Source: CALAEC01 sp050692915 (lineage in GTDB: Bacteria > Actinomycetota > UBA4738 > CALAEC01). From it: a DNA stretch of 11,274 bases. Positions 1 to 6,493 of this stretch are shown here, piece by piece. The stretch is taken from contig JBOGVU010000081.1 in the NCBI GenBank assembly GCA_050692915.1, positions 1-11,274 of the forward strand, written 5' to 3'. Under the pieces are notes generated by a model. The model was not told the DNA's origin. It was given only the letters and a program-made list of their open reading frames with translations, and searched no databases. The position numbers and the translations under genes were made by a program. The number at the start of each line of letters is the position of its first letter. Positions within the stretch are counted from its first letter, which is position 1.

Positions 1-485
1 GGGCCGGCCATCCGAGCCTGCGCCCGGGTGTCGCGAGCCCGGACCAGGAGCGGGCGAACCGGGAGGCCGAGGCGCTCGGCCACCGCCCGGGCCAGCACCT
101 CGGCCTGGTCGAAGCCCCGCCGGGCCCGTCGGCGCCGGGAGAGCGGGACCCACGTGACCGTGTCGGCCGGGAGGAGCTCCCCGGCCACCTCGCCCATGGC
201 CCCTGCCAGGTGAGGCCCCACGGCGTGCCAACCGGAGAACTTCATGCCCCGGATGGCCCGGGCCAGGGAACCGTCGTACAGGAACGGCGCACGGGCGGCC
301 GAGATCGAGCTCGGCGGGCAATCGACGCACGACGGCACCGATTCCTCCCAGGGGCGCCCGCACCGTTCGCACCACGGCGCCAGGATCACCCCGACCTCCT
401 CGGTGCATCCGGGGCAGAGCGGCCACCCCGCACCGCCGCACGACGCGCACCGCGGGGGGAACAGCACGTCGAGCAGTGTCCCCAT
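1..485 (-). CDS. comF: ComF-family phosphoribosyltransferase, 3' end outside window
   Basis: ComF proteins join an N-terminal zinc-binding region to a type I phosphoribosyltransferase domain and are linked to DNA uptake or DNA metabolism; the exact reaction is uncertain. The visible 161 residues start MGTLLDVLFPPRCASCGG. Eight cysteines are paired as C13/C16, C24/C27, C39/C42 and C53/C56, forming a double zinc ribbon. The family hallmark RRGFDQAEVLAR follows at about 122-133. The rest of the fold, including the PRPP-binding loop, lies beyond the left edge, so this is a window truncation and not a broken gene. ATG at 485 is preferred because ComF proteins typically begin this way; an in-frame GTG lies 10 codons upstream, and neither start has a strong ribosome binding site. 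It follows the upstream gene after a 43-base gap, so it is probably the last gene seen of the same operon. Family assignment is secure; function in this organism is inferred. Confidence 0.93.
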   Translation of the reverse strand, partial: MGTLLDVLFPPRCASCGGAGWPLCPGCTEEVGVILAPWCERCGRPWEESVPSCVDCPPSSISAARAPFLYDGSLARAIRGMKFSGWHAVGPHLAGAMGEVAGELLPADTVTWVPLSRRRRARRGFDQAEVLARAVAERLGLPVRPLLVRARDTRAQARMAG

Positions 486-528
486 CCGGCCGACGGTACC
501 CGCCGCCGCCGACACGAACGCGGGGGTT

Positions 529-1194
529 CTAGGGGAGGTCGAGCGTGGCCGAGGCCCTGCGCGTGCCGGCCGCCACCTCGAGGTCGAGCCGGGTGGCCCG
601 CTTCGGGACCGGGTGGGCCACCGTCGAGCGGACCTCACGATCCTCGCTCTCCTCGACCACGGGCAGCCGGCGGCTGCCGAGCCGCAGCCGGAGCCGGGCG
701 TTCGGGACATCCGCCGGGGGACGCCACCGCACCGCGGTCCGGTCGGACTTCAGCTCGACCCGCTCGATCACGGCCCCGCCGACCTCGAGGTTCGGTCGGA
801 GGTCGGCCCTGCGGACCTCGGCGGAGGGCCAGGGGACCACGAACCGCTTCCCTCCGCCGTCTGGGCCTCGCAGGCGGGAGCGGCCGTCGACCTCGACCTC
901 GGCCACCACGCAGTACCACCCGGGGTCCAGCCCGGCGAAGGGGACGTCGAAGGGGATCAGGACCTCCCGGTGGGGCGCCACGTCGACGGTGGCATGATCG
1001 GCCGCCACGGCCTGGACGGCCCGGGCGAGATCGTGGGCCGGCACCACCTCGGCCCCCACGAGGCGGATCTGGTGCGGCTCCCGGTCCAGGGCCCGCACCA
1101 CGACCGCCCCGCGGACCGAGGCGGGGAACCGATCGAACACCGTGTCCACCGACACGGCGCGGACGGGCGCGTCGCTCAGGTCCCGTGCTCCCAC
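529..1194 (-). CDS. Hypothetical protein, 221 aa, predominantly beta-strand
   Basis: I do not recognise this family. The predicted protein has 221 residues, no signal peptide, no membrane segment and one cysteine (Cys95). Alternating hydrophobic/polar stretches (VRGAVVVRAL at 28-37; REVLIPFDVPFAGLDPGWYC at 76-95; ARLRLRLGSRRLPVV at 166-180; TRLDLEVAAG at 201-210) suggest two beta-sandwich-like halves joined around residues 120-135. The half containing GWYCVVAEVEVDG resembles ligand- or partner-binding Ig/C2-like folds, but that is only an impression. The GTG start at 1194 overlaps the 3' end of ahcY by 19 bases; an AGGAGG lies about 13 bases upstream, slightly far. A later GTG (Val14, at 1155) is an alternative start. 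The overlap and shared direction place it in the ahcY operon, upstream of comF. Codon use matches its neighbours (strong G/C at third positions), supporting a real gene. Confidence 0.75.
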   Translation of the reverse strand: MGARDLSDAPVRAVSVDTVFDRFPASVRGAVVVRALDREPHQIRLVGAEVVPAHDLARAVQAVAADHATVDVAPHREVLIPFDVPFAGLDPGWYCVVAEVEVDGRSRLRGPDGGGKRFVVPWPSAEVRRADLRPNLEVGGAVIERVELKSDRTAVRWRPPADVPNARLRLRLGSRRLPVVEESEDREVRSTVAHPVPKRATRLDLEVAAGTRRASATLDLP

Positions 1195-2432
1195 GACCGC
1201 AGGTACGCCTCCTGCTCCTGCGTGAGCTCGTCGATCTCGATGCCCATCGACTGGAGCTTCAGCCTGGCCACGTCATCGTCGATCTCCGTGGGCACGGTGT
1301 GGACGGCCTTCCCCAGACCCGCTCCCTGCTTCACGATCCACTCCACGCACAGCGCCTGGTTCGCGAACGACATGTCCATCACCGAGGCGGGGTGACCCTC
1401 TGCCGCGGCCAGGTTCACCAGCCGGCCCTCGGCCAGCAGGTTGATCCGCCGCCCGTCCGGCATCCGGTACTCGTCGACGTGCTCGCGGATCCGCCTGCGC
1501 TCGACCGACAGCGCCTCCAGCGCGCCGGTGTCGATCTCCACGTCGAAGTGGCCCGAGTTCGCCAGCACCGCGCCGTCCTTCATCGCCTCGATGTGCTCCC
1601 GTCGGATCACGCTCGTGTCGCCGGTCACCGTGACGAACACCTCGCCGGCCCGGACCGCTTCGCGCAGGGGGAGGACCTCGAAGCCCTCCATGGCCGCCTC
1701 CAGAGCGATCACCGGAGAGACCTCCGTGACCACGACCCGGGCCCCCAGGCCCCTGGCCCGCGAGGCCACCCCCCGCCCGCACATCCCGTACCCACACACC
1801 ACCACTACCCTGCCGGCCATGAGCAGGTTCGTGGCCCGGAGGATCCCGTCGATCGTCGACTGGCCGGTGCCGAAGCGGTTGTCGAACAGGTGCTTGGTGC
1901 GGGCGTCGTTCACCGCAACGATCGGGTACCCCAGCGCGCCGTCCTCCGCCATGGCCCGGAGCCGGATCACCCCGGTGGTGGTCTCCTCCGTGCCCCCGAT
2001 GACCTCGCCTACCTGCTCCGGACGCTCCTTGTGGAGCGTGCTCACCAGGTCGGCGCCGTCGTCCATCGTCACGTGCGGATGGTGGTCGAGGACCGAGCGG
2101 ATGTGACCGTAGTACGTCTCCTGGTCCTCGCCGCGGATCGCGTAGGTGTCGATCCCGTCCTGCTCGCACAGAGCGGCGGCCACGTCGTCCTGGGTCGACA
2201 GGGGGTTCGAGGCGCACACGGCCACCTCGGCGCCGCCGGCCCGGATGGTCTCCAGAAGGTACGCGGTCTCGGTAGTCACGTGCAGGCACGCGGCGACCCG
2301 CATCCCGGCCAGCGGGCGCTCCTTCTCGAACCGCTCCTTGATCAGCGTCAGCACCTTCATCTCCCGGGAGGCCCAGTCGATCCGCCCCCGGCCCTTCTCG
2401 GCCAGCCCCAGGTCCTTCACGTCGCAGTCCAT
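1176..2432 (-). CDS. ahcY: Adenosylhomocysteinase (S-adenosyl- or S-inosylhomocysteine hydrolase), archaeal/Thermotoga type
   Basis: Cytosolic NAD-dependent enzyme that splits S-adenosylhomocysteine into homocysteine and adenosine, relieving product inhibition of methyltransferases. 418 aa. Visible landmarks: the substrate-pocket segment CLHVTTETA (His51, Thr53), PLSTQDD (78-83), MDDGADL (123-129), EETTTG (149-154), NDARTKHLFDN with Lys180 and Asp184, the NAD-binding loop GYGMCGRG (214-221), GHFDVEI (294-300, His295) and GHP (346-348, His347). The chain ends shortly after LTQEQEAYLRSW and lacks the usual KPDHYRY tail, as in the short archaeal/Thermotoga subfamily. The glutamine normally found after the T-x in the LHxTxQTA motif is Glu55 here. 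ATG at 2432 is chosen because GGGGAG sits 4-5 bases upstream and homologues begin there; an in-frame start at 2480 would add 16 unrelated residues and run into the PNP gene. It lies 10 bases downstream of PNP and overlaps the next gene by 19 bases. Confidence 0.96.
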   Translation of the reverse strand: MDCDVKDLGLAEKGRGRIDWASREMKVLTLIKERFEKERPLAGMRVAACLHVTTETAYLLETIRAGGAEVAVCASNPLSTQDDVAAALCEQDGIDTYAIRGEDQETYYGHIRSVLDHHPHVTMDDGADLVSTLHKERPEQVGEVIGGTEETTTGVIRLRAMAEDGALGYPIVAVNDARTKHLFDNRFGTGQSTIDGILRATNLLMAGRVVVVCGYGMCGRGVASRARGLGARVVVTEVSPVIALEAAMEGFEVLPLREAVRAGEVFVTVTGDTSVIRREHIEAMKDGAVLANSGHFDVEIDTGALEALSVERRRIREHVDEYRMPDGRRINLLAEGRLVNLAAAEGHPASVMDMSFANQALCVEWIVKQGAGLGKAVHTVPTEIDDDVARLKLQSMGIEIDELTQEQEAYLRSWEHGT

Positions 2433-2442
2433 GCGTCTCCCC

Positions 2443-3258
2443 TCAGATCTCCACCAGCACCCGCTCGAGCACCCCGGCAAGCCTCCCGGCGAACGCCGTG
2501 GCCACCTCCTCCACCTCGACGTGGGTCGTCCCAGGCCCCGCGGCGTTCGTCACGCAGTACAGGCCGACGAACCGCAGGCCCAGGGCCGCCGCCGCGCTCG
2601 CCTCAGGGACCACGGACATTCCGACCACCGTGGCCCCGGCCCGGCGAAGGTACTCGATCTCCGCGGGGGTCTCGTACGTGGGGCCGGCGCAGGCCGCGTA
2701 CACGCCCCGGCCGGCCGGGAGCCCCAGGTCCGCGGCGGCCTTCAGGGCCGCCTCGGCCAGGTCCCGGTCGTACGCGTCGGCGGGGTTCACGAACGGGGGC
2801 CGCCCGTCCTGGTGCCGCCACCCCCGCAAGGGGTTCTGACCCAGGAAGCTGAGGTGGTCCTGGCCCACCACGAGCGATCCGGCCGCTAGTCCCGGGTCCA
2901 GCCCGCCCACCGCTGCCGTGGCGATCAGCACCTCGGCGCCGAGCGCCGCGGCCACCCGGGTGGGCAGGGTCACCAGCGCCATGTCGTGACCCTCGTAGTA
3001 ATGGATCCGTCCCAGGAACGCGGCCACCGGAACGCCGGCCAGGGTCCCCACGACCAGCCGGCCCGCGTGGCCGGGGACCGTCGGCTCCGGGAACCCGGGG
3101 AGGTTGGCGTAGGGGATCTCCGCCTCGGCCTCGATCGCCTCGACGGCCCGGCCCAGGCCGGAGCCTAGGACGATGGCCGCCCGAGGCACGGTCGCGGTGG
3201 CCTCTCTGACGGCCTCCACCGACCGCTCGGCGAGCCCGTCCCCCGGGCCGACGGTCAT
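2443..3258 (-). CDS. punA: Purine nucleoside phosphorylase, trimeric class
   Basis: Phosphorolysis of purine (deoxy)nucleosides to free base and (deoxy)ribose-1-phosphate. 271 aa, normal for the trimeric PNP family. Visible landmarks: phosphate-loop GSGLG (32-36), TVPGHAG with His64, GRIHYYEGH (83-91, Arg84/His86), GPTYETPAE (192-200, Glu196), VGMSVVPE (212-219) and VTNAAG (236-241, Asn238). The Glu196/Asn238 pair is what inosine/guanosine-type enzymes use for 6-oxopurines, and argues against methylthioadenosine phosphorylase. The usual TNAAGGL strand reads TAAVGGL (114-120), a small departure. ATG at 3258 overlaps the stop of the isomerase gene as ATGA, so translation is probably coupled; AAGGAG lies 11 bases upstream inside that gene. 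An upstream extension of 122 codons is open but overlaps the isomerase gene and is rejected. AHCY follows after 10 bases, so the nucleoside it releases may be handed to PNP. Confidence 0.93.
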   Translation of the reverse strand: MTVGPGDGLAERSVEAVREATATVPRAAIVLGSGLGRAVEAIEAEAEIPYANLPGFPEPTVPGHAGRLVVGTLAGVPVAAFLGRIHYYEGHDMALVTLPTRVAAALGAEVLIATAAVGGLDPGLAAGSLVVGQDHLSFLGQNPLRGWRHQDGRPPFVNPADAYDRDLAEAALKAAADLGLPAGRGVYAACAGPTYETPAEIEYLRRAGATVVGMSVVPEASAAAALGLRFVGLYCVTNAAGPGTTHVEVEEVATAFAGRLAGVLERVLVEI

Positions 3259-4307
3259 GGCGACAGCCGCTCCTTGATCCGAACCAGAGCGTCCATCGAA
3301 GCAGGATCTATCCCCCGGGCCAGGGCGTGGTACGCGCTGGCCATGTCGCCCACCACCGCCAGGGAGAGACACCGGCCCAGCGGGGTCTCCCCGCGGGCGG
3401 CGACCTCCCGCCACTCCAGCCCCGAGTCCGCCACCAGCTCCAGGGTGGCGTCGAGACGGGCCTGCACCCGCTCGTGCTCCCCGGGCTCGCGGAGGATCAG
3501 GAGACAGAACCCCTCGCCTCGCTTGGCCGTCCACCCCACGACCTCGTGGTGGTCGAGCTCGGGGAGCGTGGAGGCGAACGCCGGCACCTCCGCGTTCTCG
3601 TTGAACGCGGTCTTCCACCGCCACGCCGCCGCGGCGCTCACGCCCTCAGAACCCCACGTCACGGGGATCCGCTCTCCCACCCACTCGGCCACTTCCTTCG
3701 CCTCGTTCCGCGGGACCTCCGGCCCCAGCTCCTCCGCCAGCCGATCGAGCGAGGCCGCCGCGGCCTCCACCTCTTCGTCCACGCCGGAGAGCGCTCCGGC
3801 GGCCACCAGCGCGCCGAGGACACCACCCACGAGCGACCCGAGCCCGGCACGAGGCACCGGGGCGTCGGTCGGGATCAGGACCGCGGGGAGGTCCGCCTCG
3901 CGGGCCGCGGCCGCCAGGGCGCCGCCGCCGCCCACGACCACAGCCGTGCAGCCGCGCGCCCGAGCCTGCCCGAACGCCGAGATGGTCTCCTCCGTGTCGC
4001 CCGAGTAGGAGACGCACAGGACGAGATGCTCGTCGCCGTACCCGCGAGGCACGCCATAGCCGCGAAGGGTGACCATCGGGATCCCGGCCCTGTCCCCGAA
4101 GGAGGCCGCGGCCACGTCGCCGGCCACCGCCGACCCGCCCATGGCGCAGACCACCACGCCGCGGACCTCGCCGGCGAACGGGATCGGCGAGCTCCGCGCC
4201 GCCGCGTACGCCTCCCGCAGCTGCCTGCCGATGTCGGCGAACGCGTCCAGCATCCCCCGGGGATCGCCGGCCCGGAGGGCGGCCGCATCGTCGAGGATCT
4301 GCCTCAC
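3255..4307 (-). CDS. Bifunctional phosphoglucose/phosphomannose isomerase (SIS domain)
   Basis: Interconverts fructose-6-phosphate with glucose-6-phosphate and mannose-6-phosphate, feeding the phosphomannomutase encoded just upstream. 350 aa, typical of the archaeal/actinobacterial PGI/PMI family with two SIS domains. Visible landmarks: MGGSAVAGD (56-64) and SYSGDTEET (100-108) for phosphate binding, PTDAPVPRAGLGSL (146-159), FNENAEVPAF (235-244), the active-site stretch LDHHEVVGW (251-259), and the C-terminal DALVRIKERL with Lys345. The GTG start at 4307 overlaps the stop of the Trm112-like gene as GTGA; an in-frame ATG upstream would run through that gene. Its stop overlaps the PNP start as ATGA. 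Some actinobacterial relatives near manB are annotated TobH-like or simply SIS proteins; the conserved NEN...H motif favours a real isomerase. Confidence 0.88.
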   Translation of the reverse strand: MRQILDDAAALRAGDPRGMLDAFADIGRQLREAYAAARSSPIPFAGEVRGVVVCAMGGSAVAGDVAAASFGDRAGIPMVTLRGYGVPRGYGDEHLVLCVSYSGDTEETISAFGQARARGCTAVVVGGGGALAAAAREADLPAVLIPTDAPVPRAGLGSLVGGVLGALVAAGALSGVDEEVEAAAASLDRLAEELGPEVPRNEAKEVAEWVGERIPVTWGSEGVSAAAAWRWKTAFNENAEVPAFASTLPELDHHEVVGWTAKRGEGFCLLILREPGEHERVQARLDATLELVADSGLEWREVAARGETPLGRCLSLAVVGDMASAYHALARGIDPASMDALVRIKERLSP

Positions 4308-4480
4308 CGATCCGGCTTGATCGCTTCGTCCACGAGCATGACCGGGATGTCGTCGCGCACCGGGTAGCGGTAGCCACACCGGCCGATGCACACCACGAGC
4401 TCCTCCTGCTCGCGGTACTCCACGTCGCCCCGGCAGTTCGGGCACGCCAGGATGTCCAGCAGCTCCTTGTCGAGCGCCAT
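4304..4480 (-). CDS. Trm112-like small zinc-binding protein, 58 aa
   Basis: Trm112-family proteins (UPF0434/YcaR-like in bacteria) are short zinc-ribbon-like proteins; the eukaryotic and archaeal members activate methyltransferases, while the bacterial role is unclear. The protein reads MALDKELLDILACPNCRGD, then VVCIGRCGYRYPVRDDIPVM, then LVDEAIKPDR. The first pair is C13-x2-C16. The second is C31-x3-C35, one residue wider than the common C-x2-C. The RYPVRDDIPVML tail is diagnostic. The start codon overlaps the phosphomannomutase stop as TGATG, with AAGGAG about 5 bases upstream inside that gene, so it is almost certainly translated by coupling. Its stop overlaps the isomerase start. Proximity to AHCY (methyl cycle) and mannose genes is suggestive only; its partner is unknown. 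Confidence 0.9.
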   Translation of the reverse strand: MALDKELLDILACPNCRGDVEYREQEELVVCIGRCGYRYPVRDDIPVMLVDEAIKPDR

Positions 4481-5820
4481 CACGTCTCCTTCCGGATCGT
4501 CGCCAGCAGCTCGCGGGTCTTCTCTTCGAGCAGGGGCTCGGCCCTGGCCTCCACGTTGAGCCGCAGCAGCGGCTCGGTGTTCGAGGCCCGCACGTTGAAC
4601 CACCAGTCGTCGTACTCCACCGTCAGACCGTCGAGCCTGTCCTGCCGGCCGTCGGCGTGCCGCCGGGCCAGCTCCTCGATCGCGCTCTCCTGGTCCTCGA
4701 CCTCCGAGTTGATCTCGCCGGAATCGTGGTACCGGCGGTACGGAAGGAGGAGCTCCGACATCGGGACCCCCGCCTCCGACAGGCGCTCCAGCAGCACGAG
4801 CGCCGCGATCAGCCCCGAGTCCGCCCGGTAGTGGTCCCGGAAGTAGTAGTGGCCGGAGTGCTCGCCGCCGAAGATGGCCCCGGTCTCGGCCATGACCTTC
4901 TTGATCAGCGAGTGGCCCACTCGGGTCCGGACCGGGACGCCCCCTCGCTCCCGGATCACCTCGGGGACCACCCAGGAGCAGATCACGTTGTACAGGATCG
5001 TCCCTCCCGGCTCCCGCTCGAGCATCGCCTCGGACACCAGCGCGGTGACCAGCGAACCGGACACGCCCTCGGCCCGCTCGTCCACCAGGAACACCCGGTC
5101 GGCGTCCCCGTCGAAAGCCAGGCCGAGATCGGCCCCGTGCTCGGTCACCACCCGCCGGAGGTCCTCCTGGTTCTGTGGCTGGATCGGGTCGGCCGGATGG
5201 TTGGGGAAGGTGCCGTCGAGCTCCAGGTACATCCCGACCAGCTTCACCGGGAGGCGCTCGAAGATGGCGGGGAGGACCAGCCCGGCCATGCCGTTCGCTG
5301 CGTCGGCCACCACGGTCAGCGGGGCCAACCGGTCCGCGGCCACGAACGAGAGCACGTGGTCCACGAAGTCCTCGAGCATGTCGCGCGAGGTGAGGCGCCC
5401 GGCCGCACCGGTCGGCGGCAGGTCGCGCTCGGCCAGCTCGCGGACCTCGACCAGGCCCGAGTCCTCGCCGACCGGCGCCGCGCCGGCGCGACAGAGCTTG
5501 ATGCCGTTCCACTCGGGGGGGTTGTGGCTGGCTGTGAACATTGCCCCCGGGAGACCGAGCCGCCCGGACGCGAAGTACAGCATGTCGGTGGTGGCCAGCC
5601 CGATGTCGACCACGTCCGGTCCCCTCCCGGTGACGCCCTCGGCGAACGCGGCCGACAGGGCCGGCGAGGAGAGCCTGCTGTCCCGGCCCATGACGATGCG
5701 GCCGGCCCTGGTGAACTCGGCGAACGCCGAGCCGATCCGGCGAGCGGCCGCCTCGTCCAGCTGGTCGGGATACACCCCGCGGATGTCGTACGCCTTGAAG
5801 ATGGAGGGCAGGGACGTCAC
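4480..5820 (-). CDS. manB: Phosphomannomutase/phosphoglucomutase
   Basis: Alpha-D-phosphohexomutase that moves phosphate between the 6 and 1 positions of mannose (and often glucose), giving mannose-1-phosphate for GDP-mannose and envelope glycans. 446 aa. Visible family signatures: KAYDIRG (9-15), the phosphoserine loop FTASHNPPEWNG with catalytic Ser98, the metal loop DGDADR (237-242), the sugar-specificity loop GGEHSGHYYF (318-327) and the phosphate-binding loop VRASNTEPLLR (410-420). The GEHSGH form is the PMM/PGM type. The GTG at 5820 is accepted because SIFKAYDIRG sits right after it, as in homologues, and because a TAGAAT -10 box ends exactly 7 bases upstream, implying a leaderless mRNA; no Shine-Dalgarno is visible. 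It heads the coupled Trm112/isomerase/PNP/AHCY operon. Confidence 0.96.
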   Translation of the reverse strand: MTSLPSIFKAYDIRGVYPDQLDEAAARRIGSAFAEFTRAGRIVMGRDSRLSSPALSAAFAEGVTGRGPDVVDIGLATTDMLYFASGRLGLPGAMFTASHNPPEWNGIKLCRAGAAPVGEDSGLVEVRELAERDLPPTGAAGRLTSRDMLEDFVDHVLSFVAADRLAPLTVVADAANGMAGLVLPAIFERLPVKLVGMYLELDGTFPNHPADPIQPQNQEDLRRVVTEHGADLGLAFDGDADRVFLVDERAEGVSGSLVTALVSEAMLEREPGGTILYNVICSWVVPEVIRERGGVPVRTRVGHSLIKKVMAETGAIFGGEHSGHYYFRDHYRADSGLIAALVLLERLSEAGVPMSELLLPYRRYHDSGEINSEVEDQESAIEELARRHADGRQDRLDGLTVEYDDWWFNVRASNTEPLLRLNVEARAEPLLEEKTRELLATIRKET

Positions 5821-5833
5821 GCCGCGGATTCTA
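5821..5833 (-). promoter_or_regulatory. Putative -10 box for leaderless manB operon transcript
   Basis: TAGAAT occupies 5833-5828 on the minus strand and is followed by 7 bases before the GTG start at 5820, so transcription would begin at or beside the start codon. The position expected for the -35 box (5856-5851, AGGGGT) does not match the consensus, so this is a weak or activator-dependent promoter if real. A stem-loop (5837-5855) lies in the -35/-10 spacer region. Confidence 0.5.
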
Positions 5834-5836
5834 CCC

Positions 5837-5855
5837 GGGGCGCCCGAGGCACCCC
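5837..5855. other. Short GC-rich inverted repeat in the manB promoter region
   Basis: On the minus strand GGGGTGCC, a 3-base loop TCG and GGCGCCCC form an 8-bp stem with one G-T wobble. It lies immediately upstream of the putative manB -10 box. It could be part of an operator or simply GC-rich sequence; there is no T-tract. Confidence 0.35.
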
Positions 5856-5867
5856 TCAGGAGTGGCC

Positions 5868-5901
5868 AAAGCCCGGCCCAGGGAGGGTGGGGCCGGGCTC
5901 T
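5868..5901 (-). terminator. Possible terminator hairpin after the zinc-ribbon gene
   Basis: AGCCCGGCCC (5870-5879 on the plus strand) is perfectly complementary to GGGCCGGGCT (5890-5899), separated by 10 bases. One wobble pair and one A-T pair extend the stem to 12 bp. Read on the minus strand, it lies 16 bases after the zinc-ribbon stop codon and the second arm runs into TTT then GG. The T-run is short, so termination may be partial, but the spot between two transcription units fits. Confidence 0.5.
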
Positions 5902-5916
5902 GGTCGGTCGGTCTGC

Positions 5917-6111
5917 TCAGCGGCGAGGGAGGTGGGCCAGGGCGACGTCGCGGTCGATCTCCGCACCGTCGCGCTGCCAGCCCGTGGCCTCGCACGCAAC
6001 GCAGGTCCAGTACCGCACGGTGCCGTCGGCCATCTCCATGGCCACGGACATCGTGTCGGCGGAGCCGCACGTCGAGCAGGTCGTCTGCAGGGGGCTGCGC
6101 GTCGCGTTCAT
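5917..6111 (-). CDS. Small zinc-ribbon protein, 64 aa, function unknown
   Basis: The predicted protein has two CxxC knuckles, TTCSTCGSAD near residues 11-20 and WTCVACEATGW near 36-46, separated by a beta-hairpin-like segment (MSVAMEMADGTVRY). This is the layout of a single rubredoxin-like zinc ribbon. The C-terminal part (DGAEIDRDVALAHLPRR) is short and charged. No enzyme motif is present, so a nucleic-acid- or protein-binding adaptor is the most that can be said. ATG at 6111 is chosen because the ribbon begins shortly after it; an in-frame GTG at 6177 would add 22 Cys/Gly-rich residues of uncertain value. No strong Shine-Dalgarno is seen for either start. It lies between the DUF6788-like gene and manB, followed by a hairpin, so it may be its own unit. 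Confidence is good that it is coding, low on function. Confidence 0.7.
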   Translation of the reverse strand: MNATRSPLQTTCSTCGSADTMSVAMEMADGTVRYWTCVACEATGWQRDGAEIDRDVALAHLPRR

Positions 6112-6146
6112 ACTCTTGTTCTCGGCCTGGGACCCTCCCCCGCAGC

Positions 6147-6164
6147 ATGGCCAGAACGGGCCAT
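6147..6164. other. Small inverted repeat upstream of the zinc-ribbon gene
   Basis: ATGGCC (6147-6152) and GGCCAT (6159-6164) form a 6-bp perfect dyad with a 6-base loop. On the plus strand it is followed by TTT, like a weak terminator facing rightwards; on the minus strand it would sit in the leader of the zinc-ribbon gene. The significance is uncertain. Confidence 0.3.
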
Positions 6165-6183
6165 TTTCGCTGGTCACAAGGGG

Positions 6184-6201
6184 CTAGTCAGGGGTGACTA
6201 G
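6184..6201. repeat. Perfect inverted repeat CTAGTCA-N4-TGACTAG at the 3' end of the DUF6788-like gene
   Basis: Seven-base perfect arms around GGGG, with the left arm starting on the stop codon (TAG on the minus strand, 6186-6184). There is no T-tract on either side (CCCCTTG on the minus strand), so it is not a standard terminator. It may be an operator for the downstream zinc-ribbon gene or an mRNA 3'-end structure. Confidence 0.5.
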
Positions 6202-6492
6202 TCCGCCGGGGCCGGCCCCCCGGGGCAGATCCTTCCCGATGTACCGGGAGCGGAGCCGGCCGCCCTCCCTCCAGTACGCGTACCAGTAGGGCCCGTGGGG
6301 GCACGTGGCACACCCGTCCCGGCCGCACCGCACCCGTTCCTGCCGGTACGTGACCTTCCCCCGGGCTGAGTGCTCGGGAAGCTCGACGCCGTGCCGGGAG
6401 ACCAGAAGCCCCCTGGCGAAGATGAGGAGCCGGCGGAGGTCGTGCTCGTCGAGGGACCGGACCTCCCTGATCAGCTGACGGTCGAGGGACAT
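6184..6492 (-). CDS. DUF6788-like Cys/His small protein, 102 aa
   Basis: The C-terminal half holds a conserved-looking module: VTYRQERVRCGRDGCATCPH (47-66) followed by GPYWYAYWREGGRLRSRYIG (67-86). Cys56, Cys61, Cys64 and His66 could bind a metal. The pattern K/R-x-C-x4-C-x2-C-x-HGPYWY...YIGK is what I recall for DUF6788 proteins, scattered in bacteria, archaea and phages with no known function. The N-terminal 40 residues look helical (LDRQLIREVRSLDEHDLRRL). ATG at 6492 is chosen: upstream codons in this frame are open but read as non-coding, and a perfect inverted repeat ends 2 bases before this ATG. It is separated from neighbours by non-coding gaps, with a divergent plus-strand gene upstream. 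It looks like an insertion into an otherwise familiar actinobacterial gene block. DUF6788 assignment is moderate; function unknown. Confidence 0.72.
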   Translation of the reverse strand: MSLDRQLIREVRSLDEHDLRRLLIFARGLLVSRHGVELPEHSARGKVTYRQERVRCGRDGCATCPHGPYWYAYWREGGRLRSRYIGKDLPRGAGPGGLVTPD

Positions 6493-6493
6493 G

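Noticed and set aside
2433..2480. Upstream extension of ahcY to an in-frame start at 2480
   Set aside because: It would add 16 residues unlike any homologue and overlap the PNP gene, while ATG 2432 has a good ribosome binding site.
210..2852. 880-codon open frame on the plus strand
   Set aside because: It is opposite ahcY, the 221-aa gene, comF and part of PNP, whose proteins have clear family motifs. Its translation is Arg/Pro/Gly/His-rich low-complexity sequence typical of a GC-rich antisense shadow.
3259..3624. Upstream extension of PNP by 122 codons
   Set aside because: The added sequence is Gly/Arg/Pro-rich and antiparallel to nothing but the out-of-frame isomerase gene. ATG 3258 has the ATGA overlap and the expected N-terminus.
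4657..6201. 514-codon open frame on the plus strand
   Set aside because: It lies antisense to manB and the zinc ribbon, and its composition is that of a shadow frame.
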